A DNA stretch of 64,000 nt from Burkholderiales bacterium (GTDB taxonomy: Bacteria > Pseudomonadota > Gammaproteobacteria > Burkholderiales > Casimicrobiaceae): assembly GCA_905339295.1 (NCBI GenBank), contig CAJPFI010000005.1, forward strand, positions 1 to 64,000. Direction: 5' to 3'. The notes below the pieces were generated by a model that worked only from the letters and a program-made list of their open reading frames with translations, was not told the DNA's origin and made no database searches. The position numbers and the translations under genes are program-made. Shown one piece after another: positions 39,941 through 48,340 of the stretch (position 1 is the stretch's first letter; every line of letters begins with the position of its first letter).

Positions 39941-40396
39941 TCAGTCGGACCGGGCGTCGTGCCGTCGTGCCGCAGTCTCGCCACGCCTGACGGCGAGCAG
40001 CACGAGCGGCGGGAGCACGATCCACTGCAGGATCGGCAGGACGCCGATCCCGGCGAGGGTCGGCATCGACGGCGCATAGGCCCACGCACCGCGGACGTGG
40101 ACGTTCAGCCACTCCGACGGGACGGTCCACGCCAAGCCGGCGCCCAGCGCGACCGCCAGACCGAGCGCCGATCGGCGCACGGGCCACTCGAGGTCTCCCG
40201 TGGCCAGGGTGCCCGCGCCGAAGCTTGCCAGCGCAATCGCCACGTCGCCGGCCGTGCAGTGAACGACGGCCCAGGCGATCCCGGCCGTCCCGAGATCGGG
40301 CGCGAACGAGTAGTACGGCAACTGGGCGACTTCCCACAGCAGGTTCAGCGCCAGCGACCAGGCCGCCCACGCTGCGGCCTGCCGGGCGGATCGCAT
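39941..40396 (-). CDS. Four-helix membrane protein of unknown function
   Basis: The 151-residue protein has hydrophobic segments around AWAAWSLALNLLWEVAQLP, AWAVVHCTAGDVAIALASF, ALGLAVALGAGLAWTVPSEW and VLPILQWIVLPPLVLLAV. A histidine and cysteine pair (VVHCTAGD) in helix two and the NLLWEVAQLPYY motif are distinctive. I do not recognise the family. It is separated from the methionine-rich protein gene by 16 nt and shares its strand, so it may belong to that unit. Confidence 0.65.
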   Translation of the reverse strand: MRSARQAAAWAAWSLALNLLWEVAQLPYYSFAPDLGTAGIAWAVVHCTAGDVAIALASFGAGTLATGDLEWPVRRSALGLAVALGAGLAWTVPSEWLNVHVRGAWAYAPSMPTLAGIGVLPILQWIVLPPLVLLAVRRGETAARRHDARSD

Positions 40397-40412
40397 GTGC
40401 GCGGCCGCGCGT

Positions 40413-40889
40413 CTACCTTGCCGGCGCCGGCATCATGCCGCCGCCGGAGGCGCCCTGCTGGTCCATCATCGCCTGAATCATCGACTGCATCATGTCCATG
40501 CGCTTCTCCATCATCTGCATTCGCGTTGCCTGGTCGGCCGGCCCGCCCTTCCGGCCCGTCATGCCCATGCCTGCACCTCCCATCATCGCGCCGCCCTTCT
40601 GCATGCCGGGCATCATCGCCATCCCTTGCTGCATTTCCTGGCGCTGCTCGGTCATGAGCCGTTGACGCTCTTCCGGCGTCGTGGCGCTCGCCATCTTCTC
40701 GCGCAGCGCCTGCATCTTCTTCATGTGCTCGTCCATCTGGCCCATCTGGTGGCCCATGCCCATCGGCGAGGCGGGTTGCATGGCGGCGGTGCCGGGACTC
40801 GACGCCGGTGCTTTCGCGTCCTGCGCCCTAGGCGCCTCCGCGGCGAGCAGCACCACGGCCCCAACGACGATTGCGAGCGAAGTCTTCAT
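40413..40889 (-). CDS. Methionine-rich periplasmic protein, possible metal-binding role
   Basis: The 158-residue precursor has a signal peptide (LAIVVGAVVLLAAEAPRAQ). The mature part is dominated by methionine (MGMGHQMGQMDEHMKKMQ, MMPGMQKGGAMMGGAGMGM) and includes a charged helix (LREKMASATTPEERQRLMTEQ). Met-rich periplasmic proteins often bind copper(I) or silver, but no copper enzyme is encoded here. It is preceded on the same strand by two other small exported proteins. Confidence 0.7.
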   Translation of the reverse strand: MKTSLAIVVGAVVLLAAEAPRAQDAKAPASSPGTAAMQPASPMGMGHQMGQMDEHMKKMQALREKMASATTPEERQRLMTEQRQEMQQGMAMMPGMQKGGAMMGGAGMGMTGRKGGPADQATRMQMMEKRMDMMQSMIQAMMDQQGASGGGMMPAPAR

Positions 40890-41024
40890 GGGATTCTCCG
40901 GTTGATTGGATTGAACGGATCTGAAACGACTGCCGACGGCGTGCGTGCCCGAAGGACGACACGCCCGGGAGATCCGGACGAGCGCCGGCCGACGGCCGGA
41001 TGCGCGCCCGACTGCAGCCGCGGC

Positions 41025-41423
41025 TTACAACGCGAGGCGGACGATGCGGAGGGAGAACGGCACACCCGGTGACGGATGTGCGGTCCGCGCCGATCGGAGT
41101 GCGGGCGCGGACAACGGCGGGTAGCCGGGGTCGTGGTGCGTCGCGTCGGCAAGCGGTTGACCCGCGGGCTGCTCCTGCTCCTGGGCCGGTCGAACCGGAG
41201 CGGGCAACGGACCCTGATTGCCGAAGTGCTCGCCGCAGTCGGGCGCGGTGCCATGGTCCAGGGCACCTCCCGCCGCGTGCACTGCCGTCACCGGTGCTGG
41301 CGGAATCGACGTCGCGACATCCCGGATGCACGCAGTCGCGATGCCGGCGAACACCGCGAACGCCCAGAAACCCGCTACCGTGGAGGCGAGCACTTTTCCG
41401 TGGCGGCGCAGTAGACGAGACAT
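41025..41423 (-). CDS. Small exported or membrane-anchored hypothetical protein
   Basis: The 132-residue protein has an N-terminal hydrophobic segment (VLASTVAGFWAFAVFAGIAT) after a basic start (MSRLLRRHGK). A histidine/cysteine-containing stretch follows (HAAGGALDHGTAPDCGEHF), then a proline-rich C-terminus. It could be a periplasmic metal-binding protein. No family is recognised. It stands between the two Met-rich protein genes on the same strand. Confidence 0.5.
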   Translation of the reverse strand: MSRLLRRHGKVLASTVAGFWAFAVFAGIATACIRDVATSIPPAPVTAVHAAGGALDHGTAPDCGEHFGNQGPLPAPVRPAQEQEQPAGQPLADATHHDPGYPPLSAPALRSARTAHPSPGVPFSLRIVRLAL

Positions 41424-41468
41424 GACGTCCTGGAGGCTATCGGCCCGACGCGTCGGGCGCCGACTCGC

Positions 41469-41681
41469 TCACTTGCCCTTTTGCCTCATGATCCAGACCA
41501 CGAGGCCGACGACCGCGACGACGACCAGTGCCGGCAACCATATCCCACCGTAACCGCCCATCCAGCCGCCGCCCCACATGCTCCCGTCGCCGCCCATCAT
41601 GCCTCCGCCCTGCGCCGAAGCGACGCTGGTGGCCAGCAGGGGCACCGTACAGACAAGCAAGGTGAGCGAGATCTTCTTCAT
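41469..41681 (-). CDS. Small Met/Gly-rich single-span membrane protein
   Basis: The 70-residue protein has a signal-like start (MKKISLTLLVCTVPLLATSV), a GGGMMGGDGSMWGGGWMGGYGG segment in the periplasm and a C-terminal membrane helix (LPALVVVAVVGLVVWIM) ending in RQKGK. Similar small MMGG-type proteins accompany metal-resistance genes in other proteobacteria. Start at 41681 (MKK) is preferred over 41687. It is the first gene of the leftward small-protein group. Confidence 0.65.
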   Translation of the reverse strand: MKKISLTLLVCTVPLLATSVASAQGGGMMGGDGSMWGGGWMGGYGGIWLPALVVVAVVGLVVWIMRQKGK

Positions 41682-42159
41682 GGCCACTCCCGGGCGTTAG
41701 GTCGAGACGGCGACGGTCCGTGCGGCGGCCGGCGCGAAACCGGACGAACGTCGCGTCGCCGAGCGAATCGCGCCGACGCGATCCCAAGCCGCGGACTCCC
41801 TCGACCGCAATGGTCCGCGGCGCCGGAGAGCCTGCTGCTGCCGCCCGGCACGGCACGGCCCAACCTGCGCGGATCCGCGATCGTCGTCTGTGCGGAATCG
41901 AACATGGCAGCGTCCGGACGTCGGGTCGCGGCGCACTCCGGGTTCGCCGGCGACGGCGGTCGCAGCGGCGCGCGCGGCGTTCCCGCATCGGCGCCGGGGA
42001 TGCAGTAGTATTGGCGTCCGCCCGCGGTTCCGCCGCGGGCTTTTCGATGGCGTCACCCCTTCCCCGCCGCCTGCGCCACGCCGGGACGCCCGCCGTCGCC
42101 GCGTGCCGCACGCTCGCGACCCCGCGAAGCCGCCCCCTTCCTGCCCGGGGCGACCGCTG
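41682..42159. other. Intergenic region between the Met-rich gene group and the DMT exporter
   Basis: These 478 nt show no convincing protein gene. Open frames are arginine-rich and out of character. They contain the T-tailed hairpin at 42020-42044. A rightward transcript ending there would have to start within this region. Confidence 0.6.
42020..42044 (+). terminator. Rho-independent terminator with no plus-strand gene before it
   Basis: The stem GCCCGCGG/CCGCGGGC (8 perfect GC-rich pairs, loop TTCCG) is followed at once by TTTT. The only plus-strand gene nearby is the DMT exporter starting 116 nt later. It could be an attenuator in that gene's leader or the end of a small RNA encoded at about 41.7-42.0 kb. 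Confidence 0.7.
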
Positions 42160-43071
42160 ATGCGCAAGCATCCGCACGTCCCGGTCAGCGCCGTGCTCCT
42201 GATCTGTGGGGCGACGATGTGCTTCGCGCTGCTCGACACCGTGGTCAAGTTCCTGTCGGCGCGCTACCCGGTGCCGCTCCTGATCTGGGCGCGCTGGACG
42301 GTCCAGGCGATCGCGCTCGTGGTCTGGCTCGCGCCGCGGACCGACGCGTCGCTCGTGAGGACGCGCCACCTCTCGCGCCACCTGGTCCGCGGCGCGGTCC
42401 TGATCGGCTCGTCGATCTGCTTCGTGTTCGCGTTGCGCGACCTGCCGCTCGCGGACGTCACCGCGCTCAACTACACGACGCCGGCGATCGTCGTGGTGCT
42501 CGCCGTGCTCGTCCTCGGCGAGCGCATGACGCCGATGCGCGTGGCGTTCGTCGTGGCGGGCGCGATCGGGATGCTGCTGATCGTGCGCCCCGGCAGCGAC
42601 GTGTTCCGCGGCGCGTCGCTGCTCGCGCTCGCCTCCGCGGCGTGTTACGCGGTGTTCCAGATCCTGACGCGACGGATGGCGGACGAGGATCCGGGCGTCC
42701 TCATGTTCTATCCGGCGCTGGTCGGCGCGGTCGCGACGGGCATCGCGCTGCCATTCGCCGTCGACCTCGACCTGTCGATGCCGTGGACGCACGTCGCGCT
42801 CCTCGTGGGCGGCAGCATCGTCGGCACGCTCGGGCACTTCATGTTCGTGCTCGCGTTCCGGCGCGGCGCCGCCTCCGCGCTCACGCCGTTCACCTACGTC
42901 CACCTGATCTGGGCGACGCTGATCGGATGGGCGGTGTTCGGCACGTTTCCGGACGGCTACGCGGTCGCCGGGATGGCGATCATCGCGGGCAGCGGGCTCC
43001 TGATCACGCTCCACGAGCGGCGCCGCGCGCTCGCGGGCATCGCGCAACCCGGTCCCGCGACCGTCGATTGA
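42160..43071 (+). CDS. DMT-superfamily (EamA) transporter
   Basis: The 303-residue protein has ten predicted membrane helices in two EamA repeats. Examples are LLICGATMCFALLDTVVKFL near the start, LNYTTPAIVVVLAVLVLGE closing the first repeat and FTYVHLIWATLIGWAVFG closing the second. Members export amino acids, nucleotides or other metabolites. The substrate cannot be read. It may be controlled by the terminator-like element 116 nt upstream. Confidence 0.88.
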   Translation: MRKHPHVPVSAVLLICGATMCFALLDTVVKFLSARYPVPLLIWARWTVQAIALVVWLAPRTDASLVRTRHLSRHLVRGAVLIGSSICFVFALRDLPLADVTALNYTTPAIVVVLAVLVLGERMTPMRVAFVVAGAIGMLLIVRPGSDVFRGASLLALASAACYAVFQILTRRMADEDPGVLMFYPALVGAVATGIALPFAVDLDLSMPWTHVALLVGGSIVGTLGHFMFVLAFRRGAASALTPFTYVHLIWATLIGWAVFGTFPDGYAVAGMAIIAGSGLLITLHERRRALAGIAQPGPATVD

Positions 43072-43153
43072 CGTAGAATCGGACGCCCGGCCGGGCGAAT
43101 CGGCCCGGACGGCCCACCGCGACGCATCATCACCCTTCCACGGAAGAGCCACC

Positions 43154-44065
43154 ATGAGCGCGAAACAACGCATCGGCATCGTCGGCGCCGGACTGATGGG
43201 TCACGGCATTGCGAAGAACCTCGTCGAGAAGGGCTTCCCGCTCACGGTGCGCGGGCATCGCAACCGCGCTCCGATCGACGATCTCGTCAAGCGCGGCGCG
43301 AAGGAAGCGAAGACGAACGCGGACCTCGCGCGCGCGTCCGACATCGTGATCCTGTGCGTCACCGGCGCGCCGCAGGTGGAGGAAGTGATGTTCGGCCCGG
43401 ACGGTGTCGCGGGCGCGGCCAGGGCCGGGCTCGTCGTCGTCGACACGTCGACGAGCGAGCCGTCGACGACGACGAAGATGCGCGAGGCGCTGGCGAAGCA
43501 GGACGTGCGCTTCGTCGACGCGCCGCTCGCGCGCACGCCGGTCGAGGCCGAGCAGGGGCGGCTCAACACGATGGTCGGCGCGGACGACGCGACATTCGCG
43601 GAGCTGAAGCCCGTGTTCGCCGCGTACTGCGAGAACATCATCCACGCCGGCCCGGCCGGCCACGGCATCATCCTCAAGCTCATCAACAACTTCGTCGCGC
43701 AGGCGATCTGCACGGCGACCGCGGAGGCGGTGGCCGCCGCCGCGAAGTCGGGGCTGTCGATCAGGAAGCTGCACGAGGTGATATCCGCCGGCGCGGTGAA
43801 CTCGGGACTGTTCCAGATGATCGTCGGCAAGATGCTCGAGAACGGCGACCTGACCGGCCTCAAGTTCACGCTGTCGAACGCCGCGAAGGACCTCCGCTAC
43901 TACACGCACTTCACCGAGTCGATGATGATCCCGTCGGTGATCGGCGAGGCCGTGCACCAGAGTCTCGTCATGGCGAACGCGCTGGGCTTCGGCGAAAAGT
44001 ACGTGCCGTCGCTCGTCGAGGCGCAGGAGAAGCTCGCGGGCGTGAAGATCGTCGCGCGCGCGTAG
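43154..44065 (+). CDS. NAD(P)-dependent oxidoreductase of the 3-hydroxyisobutyrate dehydrogenase family
   Basis: The 303-residue protein has Rossmann motif IGIVGAGLMGHGIAKNLVEKG, the substrate-binding FVDAPLARTPVEAEQGRLN segment and the catalytic lysine in GHGIILKLINNFVAQ. A helical C-terminal domain follows. The family includes hydroxyisobutyrate, tartronate semialdehyde and related dehydrogenases. The ALARTPVEA region differs from the usual APVSGG, so the substrate is uncertain. The following phosphatase gene starts 69 nt later, after a long hairpin. Confidence 0.88.
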   Translation: MSAKQRIGIVGAGLMGHGIAKNLVEKGFPLTVRGHRNRAPIDDLVKRGAKEAKTNADLARASDIVILCVTGAPQVEEVMFGPDGVAGAARAGLVVVDTSTSEPSTTTKMREALAKQDVRFVDAPLARTPVEAEQGRLNTMVGADDATFAELKPVFAAYCENIIHAGPAGHGIILKLINNFVAQAICTATAEAVAAAAKSGLSIRKLHEVISAGAVNSGLFQMIVGKMLENGDLTGLKFTLSNAAKDLRYYTHFTESMMIPSVIGEAVHQSLVMANALGFGEKYVPSLVEAQEKLAGVKIVARA

Positions 44066-44075
44066 CGCAACCCCG

Positions 44076-44126
44076 GGTGCCACGTGGCGTCCCGCGCACC
44101 CGGGCGCGCGGGACATGCGTGGCACC
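44076..44126 (+). repeat. Long two-part hairpin between the dehydrogenase and phosphatase genes
   Basis: The arms GGTGCCACG (44076-44084) and CGTGGCACC (44118-44126) and the inner arms GTCCCGCGC (44089-44097) and GCGCGGGAC (44106-44114) pair perfectly around an 8-nt loop, with a 4/3 internal bulge. There is no T-tract. It ends 7 nt before the next ATG and would cover that gene's ribosome site. Confidence 0.85.
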
Positions 44127-44133
44127 GAGGAAC

Positions 44134-44952
44134 ATGACCAGCGCCGCCGACTACCTCGACTTCGCCTACCGCACGGCGCTCGCGGCGGGGGCGGTCACGC
44201 TGCCGCATTTCCGCGTGCCGATCCCGGTGATCGACAAGGGGGTGTCCGGCTACGACCCGGTGACCGCGGCGGACCGCGACGCCGAGGCGGTCCTGCGCGC
44301 GGAGATCGCCAAGGCGTACCCCGACCACGGGATCCGCGGCGAGGAGCACGGCTTCGAGCGCGGGCGCTCGCCGTACACGTGGGTGGTCGACCCGATCGAC
44401 GGCACACGCAGCTTCATCACCGGGCTGCTGCACTGGGGCATGCTGGTGGCGTTGCACGACGGCAGGCGCGTCGTGTGCGGCCTGGCGCACCAGCCGTACG
44501 TCGGCGAGACGTTCCTCGCGGTCGCCGGCGAGCGTTCGCGGTGGCGTCGCGGCGCGGACGAGCGCGTGCTCGCGACGCGCCGCTGCCCGGACGTGGAGAG
44601 CGCGATCGTCGTGTGCACGACTCCAGACATGTTCGTGACGCCGCGCACGCAGGAAGGCTTCGCGCGCGTGCGCGCCCGCGCGAAGCTCACGCGCTTCGGC
44701 GGCGACTGCTACGCGTACTGCCTGCTGGCGATGGGCCTGATCGACATCGTGATCGAGTCGGGCCTGGAGGCGTGGGACGTGCAGGCGCTGATCCCGATCG
44801 TCGAGGGCGCGGGCGGCACGGTCACTTCATGGGACGGCGGCAATTGCGAGGAGGGCGGCGACGTGCTCGCGTGCGGCGATCCATCGCTCGCGCCCGCGGT
44901 GCGCGCGCTGCTCGCCGGCAAACGGGCGCCGGCATCCGGCCGCGGAGCCTGA
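44134..44952 (+). CDS. Inositol-monophosphatase-family phosphatase, HisN-like
   Basis: The 272-residue enzyme carries the metal-dependent phosphatase motifs IRGEEHG (first metal glutamate), WVVDPIDGTRSFITG (core DPIDGT) and AWDVQALIPIVEGAGG (third metal aspartate). The IDGTRSFITGL variant is typical of histidinol-phosphatases of the HisN type. Start at 44134 places EEHG at the usual position. The neighbours are a dehydrogenase and an epimerase, not his genes, so inositol- or other sugar-phosphate hydrolysis remains possible. Confidence 0.88.
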   Translation: MTSAADYLDFAYRTALAAGAVTLPHFRVPIPVIDKGVSGYDPVTAADRDAEAVLRAEIAKAYPDHGIRGEEHGFERGRSPYTWVVDPIDGTRSFITGLLHWGMLVALHDGRRVVCGLAHQPYVGETFLAVAGERSRWRRGADERVLATRRCPDVESAIVVCTTPDMFVTPRTQEGFARVRARAKLTRFGGDCYAYCLLAMGLIDIVIESGLEAWDVQALIPIVEGAGGTVTSWDGGNCEEGGDVLACGDPSLAPAVRALLAGKRAPASGRGA

Positions 44953-44962
44953 CGCCGACCCG

Positions 44963-45997
44963 ATGCGGTTCCTGGTCCTCGGCGGAACGCGCTTTCTCGG
45001 CCGCCACCTGGTCGAGGCGGCGATCGAGCGCGGCCACACGGTGACGACCTTCTCGCGCGGCAGGCTGCCGACGCACGAGCACCCGTCGGTGCTTCCGCTC
45101 GGGGGGGACCGCGACCCGCGCAAGGGCGCGGGACTGGCGGCCCTCGCGTCCGGCTCGTGGGACGCCGCGTTCGACCTGTCGGGCTACGTGCCGCGGATCG
45201 TCGACGCGTCGTGCGAGCTGCTCGGGTCGCGCGTGCGCCGCTACGTGTTCGTCTCGACGGCGTCGGTCTACACGGATACGAGCGTTCCGGGCACGCGCGA
45301 GGACGCGCCGCGCGAGAGGCTCGCCGATCCCGCGACCGAAAACGTCGCCGCGAACTACGCCGCGCTGAAGGCCGCGTGCGAGGACCGCGTCGTCGCGCAT
45401 TTCGGCCCGCGCGCGACGATCGTGCGGCCAGGGCTCATCGTCGGGCCGCAGGACCCGACCGACCGCTTCAGCTACTGGGTCGCGCGGTTCACGCAGCCGC
45501 AGGTGCTGGGCGACCGCGACGACGAGGCCGCCGTTCCCGCGCCGCGCGAGCGGGGCATCCAGATGGTCGACGCGCGCGACCTCGCGCAATGGATGGTCGC
45601 GCTCGGCGAGCGCGACATCGCCGGTGCGTACAACGCGGTCAGCCGACCGGGGCAGTGGACGATGGAGACGCTGGTCTCGGCATTGCTGCACCACGCCGCG
45701 CGCGACGGCGGCGGTCCGACGCCGGTGTGGATCGACGCGGACCTCCTGAAGAAGGCGCGCGTCCAGCCATGGAGCGAGCTGCCGCTCTGGTTGCCGCAGG
45801 ACGAGCCGCAGTACGCGGGGTTCTTCGAGCTCGACGACAGGCTCGCACGCGAAACGGGATTCGTCACGCGGCCGCTGTCCGCGACGATCGCCGACACGGC
45901 TGCGTGGCTCGGCGGCAAGTGGCGACCGGACGCCTGGCAGAAGGTGCTTTCCGCCGAGCGCGAGCGGCGTCTCGTCGCGCTGCAGTCGGAACGCTAG
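44963..45997 (+). CDS. NAD-dependent epimerase/dehydratase
   Basis: The 344-residue extended short-chain-dehydrogenase-like protein has the N-terminal FLVLGGTRFLGRHLVEAAI and YVFVSTASVY strands. NYAALKAACEDRV follows, where the YxxxK dyad is expected (Tyr present, with Lys four positions on in YAALK). The C-terminal part covers GIQMVDARDLAQWMVALGE. Such enzymes change sugar nucleotides or reduce small carbonyls, and the substrate is unknown. It follows the phosphatase gene by 10 nt and is probably co-translated with it. Confidence 0.85.
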   Translation: MRFLVLGGTRFLGRHLVEAAIERGHTVTTFSRGRLPTHEHPSVLPLGGDRDPRKGAGLAALASGSWDAAFDLSGYVPRIVDASCELLGSRVRRYVFVSTASVYTDTSVPGTREDAPRERLADPATENVAANYAALKAACEDRVVAHFGPRATIVRPGLIVGPQDPTDRFSYWVARFTQPQVLGDRDDEAAVPAPRERGIQMVDARDLAQWMVALGERDIAGAYNAVSRPGQWTMETLVSALLHHAARDGGGPTPVWIDADLLKKARVQPWSELPLWLPQDEPQYAGFFELDDRLARETGFVTRPLSATIADTAAWLGGKWRPDAWQKVLSAERERRLVALQSER

Positions 45998-46177
45998 GGC
46001 GTGCGATCCCCCGGGGCGCGCTGCGGCCCCGGGTTCGCGGCCGTGAGGTCGGGTCGGCCGGCGTCGCCGCGAACGCGGCGTCGGCCGTGCGGCGCGAGAC
46101 CGACTCGCGCACTCTCCGGCGACGACGCCGGACCGGCGATCCCTGCACCGGTCCGCGTGGACTCGCGCGGGGATTCG

Positions 46178-46615
46178 CTAGGCCCCGAACAGGCGCGGAA
46201 GATTCGAGAGACCGGCCTCGTAGAACGACCGTATGCGTTCGCGCGCCTCGGTGTCGGTCCTGCCCGGCGCGGCATTGAAGCGCGCGTGGAACTCGAACAC
46301 GCAGCGGTCGACGCCGCGCGGCACGACGCGGAGGTGCCCGACGTAGTCGACGAACGGCGGAGCGGTGCCGCCGACGATCGCGTACGCGTACTCGCGTGCG
46401 GTGGCGTCGTAGTAGACGAGGCGCTCGACCAGCTCGCGGCGCCCCGATGCGCCACCCACGATGACGACGCGCCGGCCGACGCCGCCTGACGCGGGCTCGA
46501 GCACGCTGGAGTCGACCCAAGGATGCCAGTCGGGCAGGCCATTGAAGCTGCCGGTCACCTCCCAGACCCGGGTGGCGGGACTGCCGAGATCCACCGACAG
46601 CCTGGTTTCCAGCAT
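46178..46615 (-). CDS. SRPBCC-family (polyketide cyclase/START-like) protein
   Basis: The 145-residue protein has the helix-grip fold pattern: TRLSVDLGSPATRVWEVTG-like start, GLPDWHPWVDSSVLEP, strands with RELVERLVYYD and a long C-terminal helix (IRSFYEAGLSNLPRLFGA). These proteins bind hydrophobic ligands in a deep pocket. It is divergent from the ANL-ligase gene with 141 nt between, so it may serve the same pathway. Confidence 0.82.
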   Translation of the reverse strand: MLETRLSVDLGSPATRVWEVTGSFNGLPDWHPWVDSSVLEPASGGVGRRVVIVGGASGRRELVERLVYYDATAREYAYAIVGGTAPPFVDYVGHLRVVPRGVDRCVFEFHARFNAAPGRTDTEARERIRSFYEAGLSNLPRLFGA

Positions 46616-46756
46616 CGTCGGTCTCCACGGGTGGGGAAACGCCAGACGCGCATTGTGCGCCTGCCGTTCGTGCGATGCGACCTGGGGGCGCGTTCCCGTC
46701 CTGCGCGCGGGTCCCCGTGAAATCCGCTACGCTCCAGGACGGAGGGCAGGGTACCG

Positions 46757-48340
46757 ATGCGGATCGCCGACGGCCGCGCAGAAGCATGCGCGGGCAAAGG
46801 ACGCACGTCGCCGAGCGGGCGATCGGGAAGCCCCGTCGCGTTCGCGCGCTTGCGATTCGGCGCGGGACTCCTGACGCGGCTTGCGCGCGCGCGCCGGGAC
46901 GGGCCCGCACCGTGGCCGCCGGCCACCGACCGCGCGAAGGCGTTCCTCGAGCGCATCGACGCGATGCACGCGGCACGCGGGGCGCCGTTCGCGACGATGC
47001 TCGCGCTGGCGGGATGGACGCGCGAGCGCCTCGCGCAGTCGGTCGGCGCACGCGGTCTCGAGGCGACGCTCGTCCGTCTCGCGGACGACGGCGTCCGGCT
47101 CGACGCCGATGAGGTGAAATGCCGCGTGCCGCTCGCGCGCGCAGGACGCACGATCGCGTTCTCGCCCGTGGACCTCGACTGTGCCGCGCGACCGTCGGTG
47201 CCGCTCGGCACGAGCGGCACCAGCGGCCCGCGCACGAAGAACGCGATCGACCTCGACGGCTTCGAGCTGCAGGCGAGCTACATGCGCACGATGCTCGATG
47301 CGATCGGCGGGCTCGAACTTCCGCTCGCGCTCTACTACCCGGCGCCGTCGGCCGCGGGCATCGCGCACATGCTCTCGTTCGCGCTCGCGGGCAAGCCGCC
47401 CGACGCGTGGTTCTGCCACCTGCCCGAGGCGACGGGCGCCGCGTTGCCGTGGAGCCGCTGGCTCCGCATGCTCGTGGTCGCCGCGCGCACGGTTGGCGTG
47501 CGGCTGCCGCTGCCCGCGCTCGCCGAGGTCGAGCGCCCGGATGCGCTCGTCGACTGGCTTCGCGCGCACGCGTGCCGCGGCGCGGTGCTCGCGACGTTTC
47601 CCGGGTCGGCGCTGCGGCTCGCCGCGTACGCGGAGGCGGCCGGGCGCCCGTTGCCGCCGACGACGTTCATCCTCGGCGGGGAGCCGGTCACCGCACGCAA
47701 GCGCGCGTTGCTCGAAAGCCGCGGTCATCGCGTCTATCCGTGGTACGGCGCGGTCGACGCGGGGCGCATCGCGATCGGCTGCACCGACCCGGCGGCGCCC
47801 GACGACATGCACCTGCTCGCCGACCGTTTCGCGGCGATCGAGCGCGACGGCAGGCTGCTGCTGACCTCGCTCTCGCCGTCGGTGCACAAGCTCTATCTGA
47901 ACGTCGACGGCGGCGACCTCGCACGACTCGAGCGCCGCTCGTGCGGATGCCCGATCGGCAGGCTCGGCTTCGACTGGCACGTGAGCGACGTCCGAAGCGT
48001 GCAGAAGCTCTGCGTCGAAGGCATCACGCTTCCTGCCGACCTCGTTCACCGCCTCGCCGACGAGATGCTGCCCGCCGCGTGCGGCGGCACGCCGGCAGAC
48101 TACCAGCTCGCCGAGGAGGAGGGCGACGACGGCTGGACGCGCCTCGTCGTGCGCGTCGCCCCCGGCATCGCCGCGCCCGACGAGCGCGCCGCCGCGACGG
48201 TGCTCGACGTGATCGTCGCGGCGGCGCACGGGATGCCCGACGTGGCCGAGCGGATCCGCCGTGCGGGCGTCGTCGTCGTGCGGCGCGAGGCGCCGCGCTT
48301 CTCGCCGGGCGGCAAGTTGCTCGCGGCGGAGCGTCCGTGA
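46757..48340 (+). CDS. ANL-superfamily adenylate-forming protein (PaaK/LuxE-like), function unknown
   Basis: The 527-residue protein has the P-loop-like LGTSGTSGPRTKNA at about residue 155, a middle part with FILGGEPVTARKRALLESRG and WYGAVDAGRIAIGC, and a C-terminal FSPGGKLLAAE where a lysine stands in the place of the catalytic lysine of PaaK. The family forms acyl adenylates from carboxylic acids. A cysteine-containing stretch RRSCGCPIGRLGF is in common with several PaaK-like proteins of unknown pathway. The first 40 residues are basic and may not be translated. It is coupled by GTGA to the acetyltransferase gene. Confidence 0.75.
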   Translation: MRIADGRAEACAGKGRTSPSGRSGSPVAFARLRFGAGLLTRLARARRDGPAPWPPATDRAKAFLERIDAMHAARGAPFATMLALAGWTRERLAQSVGARGLEATLVRLADDGVRLDADEVKCRVPLARAGRTIAFSPVDLDCAARPSVPLGTSGTSGPRTKNAIDLDGFELQASYMRTMLDAIGGLELPLALYYPAPSAAGIAHMLSFALAGKPPDAWFCHLPEATGAALPWSRWLRMLVVAARTVGVRLPLPALAEVERPDALVDWLRAHACRGAVLATFPGSALRLAAYAEAAGRPLPPTTFILGGEPVTARKRALLESRGHRVYPWYGAVDAGRIAIGCTDPAAPDDMHLLADRFAAIERDGRLLLTSLSPSVHKLYLNVDGGDLARLERRSCGCPIGRLGFDWHVSDVRSVQKLCVEGITLPADLVHRLADEMLPAACGGTPADYQLAEEEGDDGWTRLVVRVAPGIAAPDERAAATVLDVIVAAAHGMPDVAERIRRAGVVVVRREAPRFSPGGKLLAAERP

